64,000 nucleotides of DNA from positions 10,602,001 to 10,666,000 of the forward strand of contig OZ059895.1 of NCBI GenBank assembly GCA_964057225.1, written 5' to 3'. A program made the position numbers and the translations under genes. Within the stretch, counting starts at the first letter, position 1, and every line of letters begins with the position of its first letter. This DNA is from Auanema rhodensis. Its lineage: Eukaryota > Nematoda > Chromadorea > Rhabditida > Rhabditidae. Below are positions 1 through 14,400 of the stretch, one piece after another. The notes beneath the pieces are model-generated. The model saw only the letters and a program-made list of their open reading frames with translations. It did not search any database and was not told the origin of the DNA.

Positions 1-2099
1 TTTTGTTAGCACAGAACCATATTAATCATATTTTCCGGCGCGCTCAAATTGCTATTTTGTTCGATTTTTATGAAAAATTAAAAATTTTAAAATGTTTATT
101 TTTTAGCAATAGAAATACGTGCATCATCTTATTCAACTCAAAATCGACTGTTTGATAATATAATTTAGGTTTTGTAAGCATATATCCATAGTAATCATGT
201 TTTGCGGCTGGTTCAACTTGCTATTTCGTTTGATTTTATGAAAAACCAAATTTTTAAAATGTTTATTTTTAGCCCTAGAAATACGTGCTACATCTCATTA
301 AACTAAGAATTAGTTAATTAAAGAGCTAAAACAAATTTTGTTAGCACAGAACCATATTAATCATATTTTACGGCGGGCTCAAGTTGCTATTTTGTTCGAT
401 TTTTATGAAAAATTAAAAATTTTTAAATGTTTATTTTTAGCCCTAGAAATACGTGCAACACCTTATTAAACTCAAAATCGACTGTTTGATAATTTAAATT
501 TGGTTTTGTAAGCATATATCCATAGTAATCATGTTTTGCGGCGGGCTCTACTTGCTATTTCGTTTGATTTTCATGAAAAATTAAATATTCTAAAAATTTT
601 ATTTCTTGTCCGAGAAGTACGTGCTACATCTCATTTAAGGAAGACTTAGTTGATTGAGAAGGCAAAACAAATTTTGTTAGCACAGAACCATATTAATCAT
701 ATTTTCCGGCGGGCTCAAGTTGCTATTTTGTTCGATTTTTATGAAAAATTAAAAATTTTTAAATGTTTATTTTTAGCCCTAGAAATACGTGCAACACCTT
801 ATTAAACTCAAAATCGACTGTTTGATAATTTAAATTTGGTTTTGTAAGCATATATCCATAGTAATCATGTTTTGCGGCGGGCTCTACTTGCTATTTCGTT
901 TGATTTTCAAGAAAAATTAAATATTCTAAAAATTTTATTTCTTGTCCTAGAACTACGTGCTACATCTCATTAAACTAAGAATTAGTTGATTGAAAAAGCA
1001 AAACAAATTTTGTTAGCACAGAACCATATTAATCATATTTTACGGCGCGCTCAAGTTGCTATTTTGTTCGATTTTTATGAAAAATAAAAAAGTTTAAAAT
1101 GTTTATTTTTAGCCCTAGAAATACGTGCATCATCATATTCAACTTAAAATCGACTGTTTGATAATTTAAATTTGGTTTTGTAAGCATATATCCATAGTAA
1201 TCATGTTTTGCGGCGGGCTCTACTTGCTATTTCGTTTGATTTTTATGAAAAATTAAATATTCTAAAAATATTATTTTTTGTCCTAGAACTACGTGCTACA
1301 TCTCATTAAACTAAGAATTAGTTAATTAAAGAGCTAAAACAAATTTTGTTAGCACAGAACCATATTAATCATATTTTACGGCGGGCTCAAGTTGCTATTT
1401 TGTTCGATTTTTATGAAAAATTAAAAATTTTTAAATGTTTATTTTTAGCCCTAGAAATACGTGCAACATCTTATTAAACTCAAAATCGACTGTTTGATAT
1501 TTTAAATTTGGTTTCGTAAGCATATATCCATAGTAATCATGTTTTGCGGCGGGCTCTACTTGCTATTTCGTTTGATTTTCATGAAAAATTAAATATTCTA
1601 AAAATTTTATTTCTTGTCCTAGAACTACGTGCTACATCTCATTAAACTAAGAATTAGTTAATTAAAGAGCTAAAACAAATTTTGTTAGCACAGAACCATA
1701 TTAATCATATTTTCCGGCGCGCTCAAATTGCTATTTTGTTCGATTTTTATGAAAAATTAAAAATTTTAAAATGTTTATTTTTTAGCAATAGAAATACGTA
1801 CATCATCTTATTCAACTCAAAATCGATTGTTTGATAATATAAATTAGGTTTTGTAAGCATATATCCATAGTAATCATGTTTTGCGGCTGGTTCAACTTGC
1901 TATTTCGTTTGATTTTATGAAAAACCAAATTTTTAAAATGTTTATTTTTAGCCCTAGAAATACTTTCAACATCTTATTCATTTCAAAGTTGACTTTTTGA
2001 TAATATAAATTTGGTTTTGTAAACATATATCCATAGTAATCATGTTTTGCGGCGGGCTCAACTTGCTATTTCGTTTGATTTTATGAAAAACCAAATTTT

Positions 2100-5000
2100 T
2101 AAAATGTTTATTTTTAGCCCTAGAAATACGTGCAACATCTTATTCATTTCAAAGTTGACTTTTTGATAATATAATTTTGGTTTTGTGAGCATATATCAAT
2201 AGTAATCATGTTTTGCGGCGGGCTCAACTTGCTATTTCGTTTAATTTTTATGAAAAATTAAATATTCTAAAAATTTTATTTCTTGTCGGAGAAGTACGTG
2301 CTACATCTCATTTAAGTAAGACTTAGTTGATTGAGAAGGCAAAACAAATTTTGTTAGCACAGAACCATATTAATCATATTTTCCGGCGGGCTCAAGTTGC
2401 TATTTTGTTCGATTTTTATGAAAAATTAAAAATTTTTAAATGTTTATTTTTAGCCCTAGAAATACGTGCAACATCTTATTAAACTCAAAATCGACTGTTT
2501 GATAATTTAAATTTGGTTTTGTAAGCATATATCCATAGTAATCATGTTTTGCGGCGGGCTCAACTTGCTATTTCGTTTGATTTTCATGAAAAATTAAATA
2601 TTCTAAAAATTTTATTTCTTGTCCTAGAACTACGTGCTACATCTCATTAAACTAAGAATTAGTTAATTAAAGAGCTAAAACAAATTTTGTTAGCACAGAA
2701 CCATATTAATCATATTTTACGGCGGGCTCAAGTTGCTATTTTGTTCGATTTTTATGAAAAATTAAAAATTTTAAAATGTTTATTTTTAGCCCTAGAAATA
2801 CGTGCAACACCTTATTAAACTCAAAATCGACTGTTTGATAATTTAAATTTGGTTTTGTAAGCATATATCCATAGTAATCATGTTTTGCGGCGGGCTCAAC
2901 TTGCTATTTCGTTTGATTTTCATGAAAAATTAAATATTCTAAAAATTTTATTTCTTGTCCTAGAACTACGTGCTACATCTCATTAAACTAAGAATTAGTT
3001 GATTGAAGAAGCAAAACAAATTTTGTTAGCACAGAACCATATTAATCATATTTTACGGCGCGCTCAAGTTGCTATTTTGTTCGATTTTTATGAAAAATAA
3101 AAAAGTTTAAAATGTTTATTTTTAGCCCTAGAAATACGTGCATCATCATATTCAACTTAAAATCGACTGTTTGATAATATAAATTAGGTTTTGTAAGTAT
3201 ATATCAATAGTAATCATGTTTTGCGGCGGGTTCCACTTGCTATTTCGTTTGATTTTTATGAAAAATTAAATATTCTAAAAATTTTATTTCTTGTCCGAGA
3301 AGTACGTGCTACATCTCATTTAAGAAAGACTTAGTTGATTGAGAAGGCAAAACAAATTTTGTTAGCACAGAACCATATTAATCATATTTTCCGGCGCGCT
3401 CAAATTGCTATTTTGTTCGATTTTTATGAAAAATTAAAAATTTTAAAATGTTTATTTTTTAGCAATAGAAATACGTGCATCATCTTATTCAACTCAAAAT
3501 CGATTGTTTGATAATATAAATTAGGTTTTGTAAGCATATATCCATAGTAATCATGTTTTGCGGCTGGTTCAACTTGCTATTTCGTTTGATTTTATGAAAA
3601 ACCAAATTTTCAAAATGTTTATTTTTAGCCCTAGAAATACGTGCAACATCTTATTCATTTCAAAGTTGACTTTTTGATAATATAAATTTGGTTTTGTAAG
3701 CATATATCCATAGTAATCATGTTTTGCGGCGGGCTCAACTTGCTATTTCGTTTGATTTTATGAAAAACCAAATTTTTAAAATGTTTATTTTTAGCCCTAG
3801 AAATACGTGCAACATCTTATTCATTTCAAAGTTGACTTTTTGATAATATAATTTTGGTTTTGTGAGCATATATCAATAGTAATCATGTTTTGCGGCGGGC
3901 TCAACTTGCTATTTCGTTTAATTTTTATGAAAAATTAAATATTCTAAAAATTTTATTTCTTGTCGGAGAAGTACGTGCTACATCTCATTTAAGTAAGACT
4001 TAGTTGATTGAGAAGGCAAAACAAATTTTGTTAGCACAGAACCATATTAATCATATTTTCCGGCGGGCTCAAGTTGCTATTTTGTTCGATTTTTATGAAA
4101 AATTAAAAATTTTTAAATGTTTATTTTTAGCCCTAGAAATACGTGCAACATCTTATTAAACTCAAAATCGACTGTTTGATAATTTAAATTTGGTTTTGTA
4201 AGCATATATCCATAGTAATCATGTTTTGCGGCGGGCTCAACTTGCTATTTCGTTTGATTTTCATGAAAAATTAAATATTCTAAAAATTTTATTTCTTGTC
4301 CTAGAACTACGTGCTACATCTCATTAAACTAAGAATTAGTTAATTAAAGAGCTAAAACAAATTTTGTTAGCACAGAACCATATTAATCATATTTTACGGC
4401 GGGCTCAAGTTGCTATTTTGTTCGATTTTTATGAAAAATTAAAAATTTTAAAATGTTTATTTTTAGCCCTAGAAATACGTGCAACACCTTATTAAACTCA
4501 AAATCGACTGTTTGATAATTTAAATTTGGTTTTGTAAGCATATATCCATAGTAATCATGTTTTGCGGCGGGCTCAACTTGCTATTTCGTTTGATTTTCAT
4601 GAAAAATTAAATATTCTAAAAATTTTATTTCTTGTCCTAGAACTACGTGCTACATCTCATTAAACTAAGAATTAGTTGATTGAAGAAGCAAAACAAATTT
4701 TGTTAGCACAGAACCATATTAATCATATTTTACGGCGCGCTCAAGTTGCTATTTTGTTCGATTTTTATGAAAAATAAAAAAGTTTAAAATGTTTATTTTT
4801 AGCCCTAGAAATACGTGCATCATCATATTCAACTTAAAATCGACTGTTTGATAATATAAATTAGGTTTTGTAAGTATATATCAATAGTAATCATGTTTTG
4901 CGGCGGGTTCCACTTGCTATTTCGTTTGATTTTTATGAAAAATTAAATATTCTAAAAATTTTATTTCTTGTCCGAGAAGTACGTGCTACATCTCATTTAA

Positions 5001-5460
5001 GAAAGACTTAGTTGATTGAGAAGGCAAAACAAATTTTGTTAGCACAGAACCATATTAATCATATTTTCCGGCGCGCTCAAATTGCTATTTTGTTCGATTT
5101 TTATGAAAAATTAAAAATTTTAAAATGTTTATTTTTTAGCAATAGAAATACGTGCATCATCTTATTCAACTCAAAATCGATTGTTTGATAATATAAATTA
5201 GGTTTTGTAAGCATATATCCATAGTAATCATGTTTTGCGGCTGGTTCAACTTGCTATTTCGTTTGATTTTATGAAAAACCAAATTTTCAAAATGTTTATT
5301 TTTAGCCCTAGAAATACGTGCAACATCTTATTCATTTCAAAGTTGACTTTTTGATAATATAAATTTGGTTTTGTAAGCATATATCCATAGTAATCATGTT
5401 TTGCGGCGGGCTCAACTTGCTATTTCGTTTGATTTTATGAAAAACCAAATTTTTAAAATG
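2100..5460 (+). repeat. Higher-order repeat, two copies of about 1,677 bp
   Basis: A marker variant (tgtcggagaagtacg, with a G where other copies have C) occurs at 2,284 and 3,961, 1,677 bp apart. The order of monomer variants around the two markers is the same: the gattttatgaaaaacc type, then ccggcgggct A copies, then the ataaaaaag type. This corresponds to ten monomers (five A/B dimers) duplicated as one block. Related blocks with the same marker recur at 17,222, 19,234 and 21,581, with spacings of 2,012 and 2,347 bp, that is twelve and fourteen monomers. Confidence 0.8.
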
Positions 5461-8400
5461 TTTATTTTTAGCCCTAGAAATACGTGCAACATCTTTTTCA
5501 TTTCAAAGTTGGCTTTTTGATAATATAAATTTGGTTTTGTAAGCATATATCCATAGTAATCATGTTTTGCGGCGGGCTCAACTTGCTATTTCGTTTGATT
5601 TTCATGAAAAATTAAATATTCTAAAAATTTTATTTCTTGTCCTAGAACTACGTGCTACATCTCATTAAACTAAGAATTAGTTGATTGAAGAAGCAAAACA
5701 AATTTTGTTAGCACAGAACCATATTAATCATATTTTACGGCGCGCTCAAGTTGCTATTTTGTTCGATTTTTATGAAAAATAAAAAAGTTTAAAATGTTTA
5801 TTTTTAGCCCTAGAAATACGTGCATCATCATATTCAACTTAAAATCGACTGTTTGATAATATAAATTAGGTTTTGTAAGTATATATCAATAGTTATCATG
5901 TTTTGCGGCGGGTTCCACTTGCTATTTCGTTTGATTTTTATGAAAAATTAAATATTCTAAAAATTTTATTTCTTGTCCGAGAAGTACGTGCTCTATCTTA
6001 TTTAAGTAAGACTTAGTTGATTGAGAAGGCAAAACAAATTTTGTTAGCACAGAACCATATTAATCATATTTTCCGGCGCGCTCAAATTGCTATTTTGTTC
6101 GATTTTTATGAAAAATTAAAAATTTTAAAATGTTTATTTTTTAGCAATAGAAATACGTGCATCATCTTATTCAACTCAAAATCGACTGTTTGATAATATA
6201 AATTAGGTTTTGTAAGCATATATCCATAGTAATCATGTTTTGCGGCTGGTTCAACTTGCTATTTCGTTTGATTTTATGAAAAACCAAATTTTTAAAATGT
6301 TTATTTTTAGCCCTAGAAATACGTGCTACATCTCATTAAACTAAGAATTAGTTAATTAAAGAGCTAAAACAAATTTTTTTAGCACAGAACCATATTAATC
6401 ATATTTTCCGGCGGGCTCAAGTTGCTATTTTGTTCGATTTTTATGAAAAATTAAAAATTTTTAAATGTTTATTTTTAGCCCTAGAAATACGTGCAACATC
6501 TTATTAAACTCAAAATCGACTGTTTGATAATTTAAATTTGGTTTTGTAAGCATATATCCATAGCAATCATGTTTTGCGGCGGGTTCAACTTGCTATTTCG
6601 TTTGATTTTCATGAAAAATTAAATATTCTAAAAATATTATTTCTTGTCCTAGAACTACGTGCTACATCTCATTAAACTAAGAATTAGTTAATTAAAGAGC
6701 TAAAACAAATTTTTTTAGCACAGAACCATATTAATCATATTTTACGGCGGGCTCAAGTTGCTATTTTGTTCGATTTTTATGAAAAATTAAAAATTTTTAA
6801 ATGTTTATTTTTAGCCCTAGAAATACGTGCAACATCTTATTAAACTCAAAATCGACTGTTTGATAATTTAAATTTGGTTTTGTAAGCATATATCCATAGC
6901 AATCATGTTTTGCGGCGGGTTCAACTTGCTATTTCGTTTGATTTTCATGAAAAATTAAATATTCTAAAAATATTATTTCTTGTCCTAGAACTACGTGCTA
7001 CATCTCATTAAACTAAGAATTAGTTAATTAAAGAGCTAAAACAAATTTTGTTAGCACAGAACCATATTAATCATATTTTACGGCGGGCTCAAGTTGCTAT
7101 TTTGTTCGATTTTTATGAAAAATTAAAAATTTTAAAATGTTTATTTTTAGCCCTAGAAATACGTGCAACACCTTATTAAACTCAAAATCGACTGTTTGAT
7201 AATTTAAATTTGGTTTTGTAAGCATATATCCATAGTAATCATGTTTTGCGGCGGGCTCAACTTGCTATTTCGTTTGATTTTCATGAAAAATTAAATATTC
7301 TAAAAATTTTATTTCTTGTCCTAGAACTACGTGCTACATCTCATTAAACTAAGAATTAGTTGATTGAAAAAGCAAAACAAATTTTGTTAGCACAGAACCA
7401 TATTAATCATATTTTACGGCGCGCTCAAGTTGCTATTTTGTTCGATTTTTATGAAAAATAAAAAAGTTTAAAATGTTTATTTTTAGCCCTAGAAATACGT
7501 GCATCATCATATTCAACTTAAAATCGACTGTTTGATAATATAAATTAGGTTTTGTAAGTATATATCAATAGTAATCATGTTTTGCGGCGGGTTCCACTTG
7601 CTATTTCGTTTGATTTTTATGAAAAATTAAATATTCTAAAAATTTTATTTCTTGTCCGAGAAGTACGTGCTACATTTCATTAAACTAAGAATTAGTTAAT
7701 TAAAGAGCTAAAACAAATTTTGTTAGCACAGAACCATATTAATCATATTTTCCGGCGCGCTCAAATTGCTATTTTGTTCGATTTTTATGAAAAATTAAAA
7801 ATTTTAAAATGTTTATTTTTTAGCAATAGAAATACGTACATCATCTTATTCAACTCAAAATCGATTGTTTGATAATATAAATTAGGTTTTGTAAGCATAT
7901 ATCCATAGTAATCATGTTTTGCGGCTGGTTCAACTTGCTATTTCGTTTGATTTTATGAAAAACCAAATTTTTAAAATGTTTATTTTTAGCCCTAGAAATA
8001 CGTGCAACATCTTATTCATTTCAAAGTTGACTTTTTGATAATATAAATTTGGTTTTGTAAGCATATATCCATAGTAATCATGTTTTGCGGCGGGCTCAAC
8101 TTGCTATTTCGTTTGATTTTATGAAAAACCAAATTTTTAAAATGTTTATTTTTAGCCCTAGAAATACGTGCAACATCTTTTTCATTTCAAAGTTGACTTT
8201 TTGATAATATAAATTAGGTTTTGTAAGTATATATCAATAGTAATCATGTTTTGCGGCGGGTTCCACTTGCTATTTCGTTTGATTTTTATGAAAAATTAAA
8301 TATTCTAAAAATTTTATTTCTTGTCCGAGAACTACGTGCTACATCTCATTAAACTAAGACTTAGTTGATTGAGAAGGCAAAACAAATTTTGTTAGCACAG

Positions 8401-11400
8401 AACCATATTAATCATATTTTCCGGCGCGCTCAAATTGCTATTTTGTTCGATTTTTATGAAAAATTAAAAATTTTAAAATGTTTATTTTTTAGCAATAGAA
8501 ATACGTGCAACATCTTATTATCTAAGAAAATTTGAAAATTAAATAATTGAAAAAGTAAAACAAATTTTGTTAGCACAGAACCATATTAATCATATTTTCC
8601 GGCGGGCTCAAGTTGCTATTTTGTTCGATTTTTATGAAAAATTAAAAATTTTTAAATGTTTATTTTTAGCCCTAGAAATACGTGCAACATCTTATTAAAC
8701 TCAAAATCGACTGTTTGATAATTTAAATTTGGTTTTGTAAGCATATATCCATAGTAATAATGTTTTGCGGCGGGCTCAACTTGCTATTTCGTTTGATTTT
8801 CATGAAAAATTAAATATTCTAAAAATTTTATTTCTTGTCCTAGAACTACGTGCTACATCTCATTAAACTAAGAATTAGTTAATTAAAGAGCTAAAACAAA
8901 TTTTGTTAGCACAGAACCATATTAATCATATTTTACGGCGGGCTCAAGTTGCTATTTTGTTCGATTTTTATGAAAAATTAAAAATTTTAAAATGTTTATT
9001 TTTAGCCCTAGAAATACGTGCAACACCTTATTAAACTCAAAATCGACTGTTTGATAATTTAAATTTGGTTTTGTAAGCATATATCCATAGTAATCATGTT
9101 TTGCGGCGGGCTCAACTTGCTATTTCGTTTGATTTTCATGAAAAATTAAATATTCTAAAAATTTTATTTCTTGTCCTAGAACTACGTGCTACATCTCATT
9201 AAACTAAGAATTAGTTGATTGAAGAAGCAAAACAAATTTTGTTAGCACAGAACCATATTAATCATATTTTACGGCGCGCTCAACTTGCTATTTCGTTTGA
9301 TTTTATGAAAAACCAAATTTTTAAAATGTTTATTTTTAGCCCTAGAAATACGTGCAACATCTTATTCATTTCAAAATCGACTGTTTGATAATTTAAATTT
9401 GGTTTTGTAAGCATATATCCATAGTAATAATGTTTTGCGGCGGGCTCAACTTGCTATTTCGTTTGATTTTATGAAAAACCAAATTTTTAAAATGTTTATT
9501 TTTAGCCCTAGAAATACGTGCAACATCTTATTCATTTCAAAGTTGACTTTTTGATAATATAAATTTGGTTTTGTAAGCATATATCAATAGTAATCATGTT
9601 TTGCGGCGGGTTCCACTTGCTATTTCGTTTGATTTTTATGAAAAATTAAATATTCTAAAAATTTTATTTCTTGTCCGAGAAGTACGTGCTACATCTCATT
9701 TAAGTAAGACTTAGTTGATTAAGAAGGCAAAACAAATTTTGTTAGCACAGAACCATATTAATCATATTTTCCGGCGGGCTCAAGTTGCTATTTTGTTCGA
9801 TTTTTATGAAAAATTAAAAATTTTAAAATGTTTATTTTTAGCCCTAGAAATACGTGCAACATCTTATTAAACTCAAAATCGACTGTTTGATAATTTAAAT
9901 TTGGTTTTGTAAGCATATATCCATAGTAATCATGTTTTGCGGCGGGCTCAACTTGCTATTTCGTTTGATTTTCATGAAAAATTAAATATTCTAAAAATTT
10001 TATTTCTTGTCCTAGAACTACGTGCTACATCTCATTAAACTAAGAATTAGTTAATTAAAGAGCTAAAACAAATTTTGTTAGCACAGAACCATATTAATCA
10101 TATTTTACGGCGCGCTCAACTTGCTATTTCGTTTGATTTTATGAAAAACCAAATTTTTAAAATGTTTATTTTTAGCCCTAGAAATACGTGCAACATCTTA
10201 TTCATTTCAAAGTTGACTTTTTGATAATATAAATTTGGTTTTGTAAGCATATATCAATAGTAATCATGTTTTGCGGCGGGTTCCACTTGCTATTTCGTTT
10301 GATTTTATGAAAAACCAAATTTTTAAAATGTTTATTTTTAGCCCTAGAAATACGTGCAACATCTTATTAAACTCAAAATCGACTGTTTGATAATTTAAAT
10401 TTGGTTTTGTAAGCATATATCCATAGTAATCATGTTTTGCGGCGGGCTCAACTTGCTATTTCGTTTGATTTTCATGAAAAATTAAATATTCTAAAAATTT
10501 TATTTCTTGTCCTAGAACTACGTGCTACATCTCATTAAACTAAGAATTAGTTGATTGAAGAAGCAAAACAAATTTTGTTAGCACAGAACCATATTAATCA
10601 TATTTTACGGCGCGCTCAACTTGCTATTTCGTTTGATTTTATGAAAAACCAAATTTTTAAAATGTTTATTTTTAGCCCTAGAAATACGTGCAACATCTTA
10701 TTCATTTCAAAGTTGACTTTTTGATAATATAAATTTGGTTTTGTAAGCATATATCAATAGTAATCATGTTTTGCGGCGGGTTCCACTTGCTATTTCGTTT
10801 GATTTTTATGAAAAATTAAATATTCTAAAAATTTTATTTCTTGTCCGAGAAGTACGTGCTACATCTCATTTAAGTAAGACTTAGTTGATTAAGAAGGCAA
10901 AACAAATTTTGTTAGCACAGAACCATATTAATCATATTTTCCGGCGGGCTCAAGTTGCTATTTTGTTCGATTTTTATGAAAAATTAAAAATTTTAAAATG
11001 TTTATTTTTAGCCCTAGAAATACGTGCAACATCTTATTAAACTCAAAATCGACTGTTTGATAATTTAAATTTGGTTTTGTAAGCATATATCCATAGTAAT
11101 CATGTTTTGCGGCGGGCTCAACTTGCTATTTCGTTTGATTTTCATGAAAAATTAAATATTCTAAAAATTTTATTTCTTGTCCTAGAACTACGTGCTACAT
11201 CTCATTAAACTAAGAATTAGTTAATTAAAGAGCTAAAACAAATTTTGTTAGCACAGAACCATATTAATCATATTTTACGGCGGGCTCAAGTTGCTATTTT
11301 GTTCGATTTTTATGAAAAATTAAAAATTTTAAAATGTTTATTTTTAGCCCTAGAAATACGTGCAACACCTTATTAAACTCAAAATCGACTGTTTGATAAT

Positions 11401-14400
11401 TTAAATTTGGTTTTGTAAGCATATATCCATAGTAATCATGTTTTGCGGCGGGCTCAACTTGCTATTTCGTTTGATTTTCATGAAAAATTAAATATTCTAA
11501 AAATTTTATTTCTTGTCCTAGAACTACGTGCTACATCTCATTAAACTAAGAATTAGTTGATTGAAGAAGCAAAACAAATTTTGTTAGCACAGAACCATAT
11601 TAATCATATTTTACGGCGCGCTCAAGTTGCTATTTTGTTCGATTTTTATGAAAAATAAAAAAGTTTAAAATGTTTATTTTTAGCCCTAGAAATACGTGCA
11701 TCATCATATTCAACTTAAAATCGACTGTTTGATAATTTAAATTTGGTTTTGTAAGCATATATCCATAGTAATCATGTTTTGCGGCTGGCTCTACTTGCTA
11801 TTTCGTTTGATTTTCATGAAAAATTAAATATTCTAAAAATATTATTTCTTGTCCTAGAACTACGTGCTACATCTCATTAAACTAAGAATTAGTTAATTAA
11901 AGAGCTAAAACAAATTTTGTTAGCACAGAACCATATTAATCATATTTTACGGCGGGCTCAAGTTGCTATTTTGTTCGATTTTTATGAAAAATTAAAAATT
12001 TTAAAATGTTTATTTTTAGCCCTAGAAATACGTGCAACTTCTTATTAAACTCAAAATCGACTGTTTGATAATTTAAATTTGGTTTTGTAAGCATATATCC
12101 ATAGTAATCATGTTTTGCGGCGGGCTCAACTTGCTATTTCGTTTGATTTTCATGAAAAATTAAATATTCTAAAAATTTTATTTCTTGTCCTAGAACTACG
12201 TGCTACATCTCATTAAACTGAGAATTAGTTGATTGAAGAAGCAAAACAAATTTTGTTAGCACAGAACCATATTAATCATATTTTACGGCGGGCTCAAGTT
12301 GCTATTTTGTTCGATTTTTATGAAAAATTAAAAATTTTTAAATGTTTATTTTTAGCCCTAGAAATACGTGCAACACCTTATTAAACTCAAAATCGACTGT
12401 TCGATAATTTAAATTTGGTTTTGTAAGCATATATCCATAGTAATCATGTTTTGCGGCGGGTTCCACTTGCTATTTCGTTTGATTTTTATGAAAAATTAAA
12501 TATTCTAAAAATTTTATTTCTTGTCCGAGAAGTACGTGCTACATCTCATTTAAGGAAGACTTAGTTGATTGAGAAGGCAAAACAAATTTTGTTAGCACAG
12601 AACCATATTAATCATATTTTCCGGCGGGCTCAAGTTGCTATTTTGTTCGATTTTTATGAAAAATTAAAAATTTTAAAATGTTTATTTTTAGCCCTAGAAA
12701 TACGTGCAACATCTTATTAAACTCAAAATCGACTGTTTGATAATTTAAATTTGGTTTTGTAAGCATATATCCATAGTAATCATGTTTTGCGGCGGGCTCA
12801 ACTTGCTATTTCGTTTGATTTTCATGAAAAATTAAATATTCTAAAAATTTTATTTCTAGTCCTAGAACTACGTGCTACATCTCATTAAACTAAGAATTAG
12901 TTAATTAAAGAGCTAAAACAAATTTTGTTAGCACAGAACCATATTAATCATATTTTACGGCGGGCTCAAGTTGCTATTTTGTTCGATTTTTATGAAAAAT
13001 TAAAAATTTTAAAATGTTTATTTTTAGCCCTAGAAATACGTGCAACACCTTATTAAACTCAAAATCGACTGTTTGATAATTTAAATTTGGTTTTGTAAGC
13101 ATATATCCATAGTAATCATGTTTTGCGGCGGGCTCAACTTGCTATTTCGTTTGATTTTCATGAAAAATTAAATATTCTAAAAATTTTATTTCTTGTCCTA
13201 GAACTACGTGCTACATCTCATTAAACTAAGAATTAGTTGATTGAAGAAGCAAAACAAATTTTGTTAGCACAGAACCATATTAATCATATTTTACGGCGCG
13301 CTCAAGTTGCTATTTTGTTCGATTTTTATGAAAAATAAAAAAGTTTAAAATGTTTATTTTTAGCCCTAGAAATACGTGCATCATCATATTCAACTTAAAA
13401 TCGACTGTTTGATAATTTAAATTTGGTTTTGTAAGCATATATCCATAGTAATCATGTTTTGCGGCGGGCTCAACTTGCTATTTCGTTTGATTTTCATGAA
13501 AAATTAAATATTCTAAAAATTTTATTTCTTGTCCTAGAACTACGTGCTACATCTCATTAAACTAAGAATTAGTTGATTGAAGAAGCAAAACAAATTTTGT
13601 TAGCACAGAACCATATTAATCATATTTTACGGCGGGCTCAATTTGCTATTTTGTTCGATTTTTATGAAAAATTAAAAATTTTTAAATGTTTATTTTTAGC
13701 CCTAGAAATACGTGCAACATCTTATTAAACTCAAAATCGACTGTTTGATATTTTAAATTTGGTTTCGTAAGCATATATCCATAGTAATCATGTTTTGCGG
13801 CGGGCTCTACTTGCTATTTCGTTTGATTTTCATGAAAAATTAAATATTCTAAAAATTTTATTTCTTGTCCTAGAACTACGTGCTACATCTCATTAAACTA
13901 AGAATTAGTTAATTAAAGAGCTAAAACAAATTTTGTTAGCACAGAACCATATTAATCATATTTTCCGGCGCGCTCAAATTGCTATTTTGTTCGATTTTTA
14001 TGAAAAATTAAAAATTTTAAAATGTTTATTTTTTAGCAATAGAAATACGTACATCATCTTATTCAACTCAAAATCGATTGTTTGATAATATAAATTAGGT
14101 TTTGTAAGCATATATCCATAGTAATCATGTTTTGCGGCGGGCTCAACTTGCTATTTCGTTTGATTTTCATGAAAAATTAAATATTCTAAAAATTTTATTT
14201 CTTGTCCTAGAACTACGTGCTACATCTCATTCAACTAAGAATTAGTTGATTGAAGAAGCAAAACAAATTTTGTTAGCACAGAACCATATTAATCATATTT
14301 TACGGCGCGCTCAACTTGCTATTTCGTTTGATTTTATGAAAAACCAAATTTTTAAAATGTTTATTTTTAGCCCTAGAAATACGTGCAACATCTTATTCAT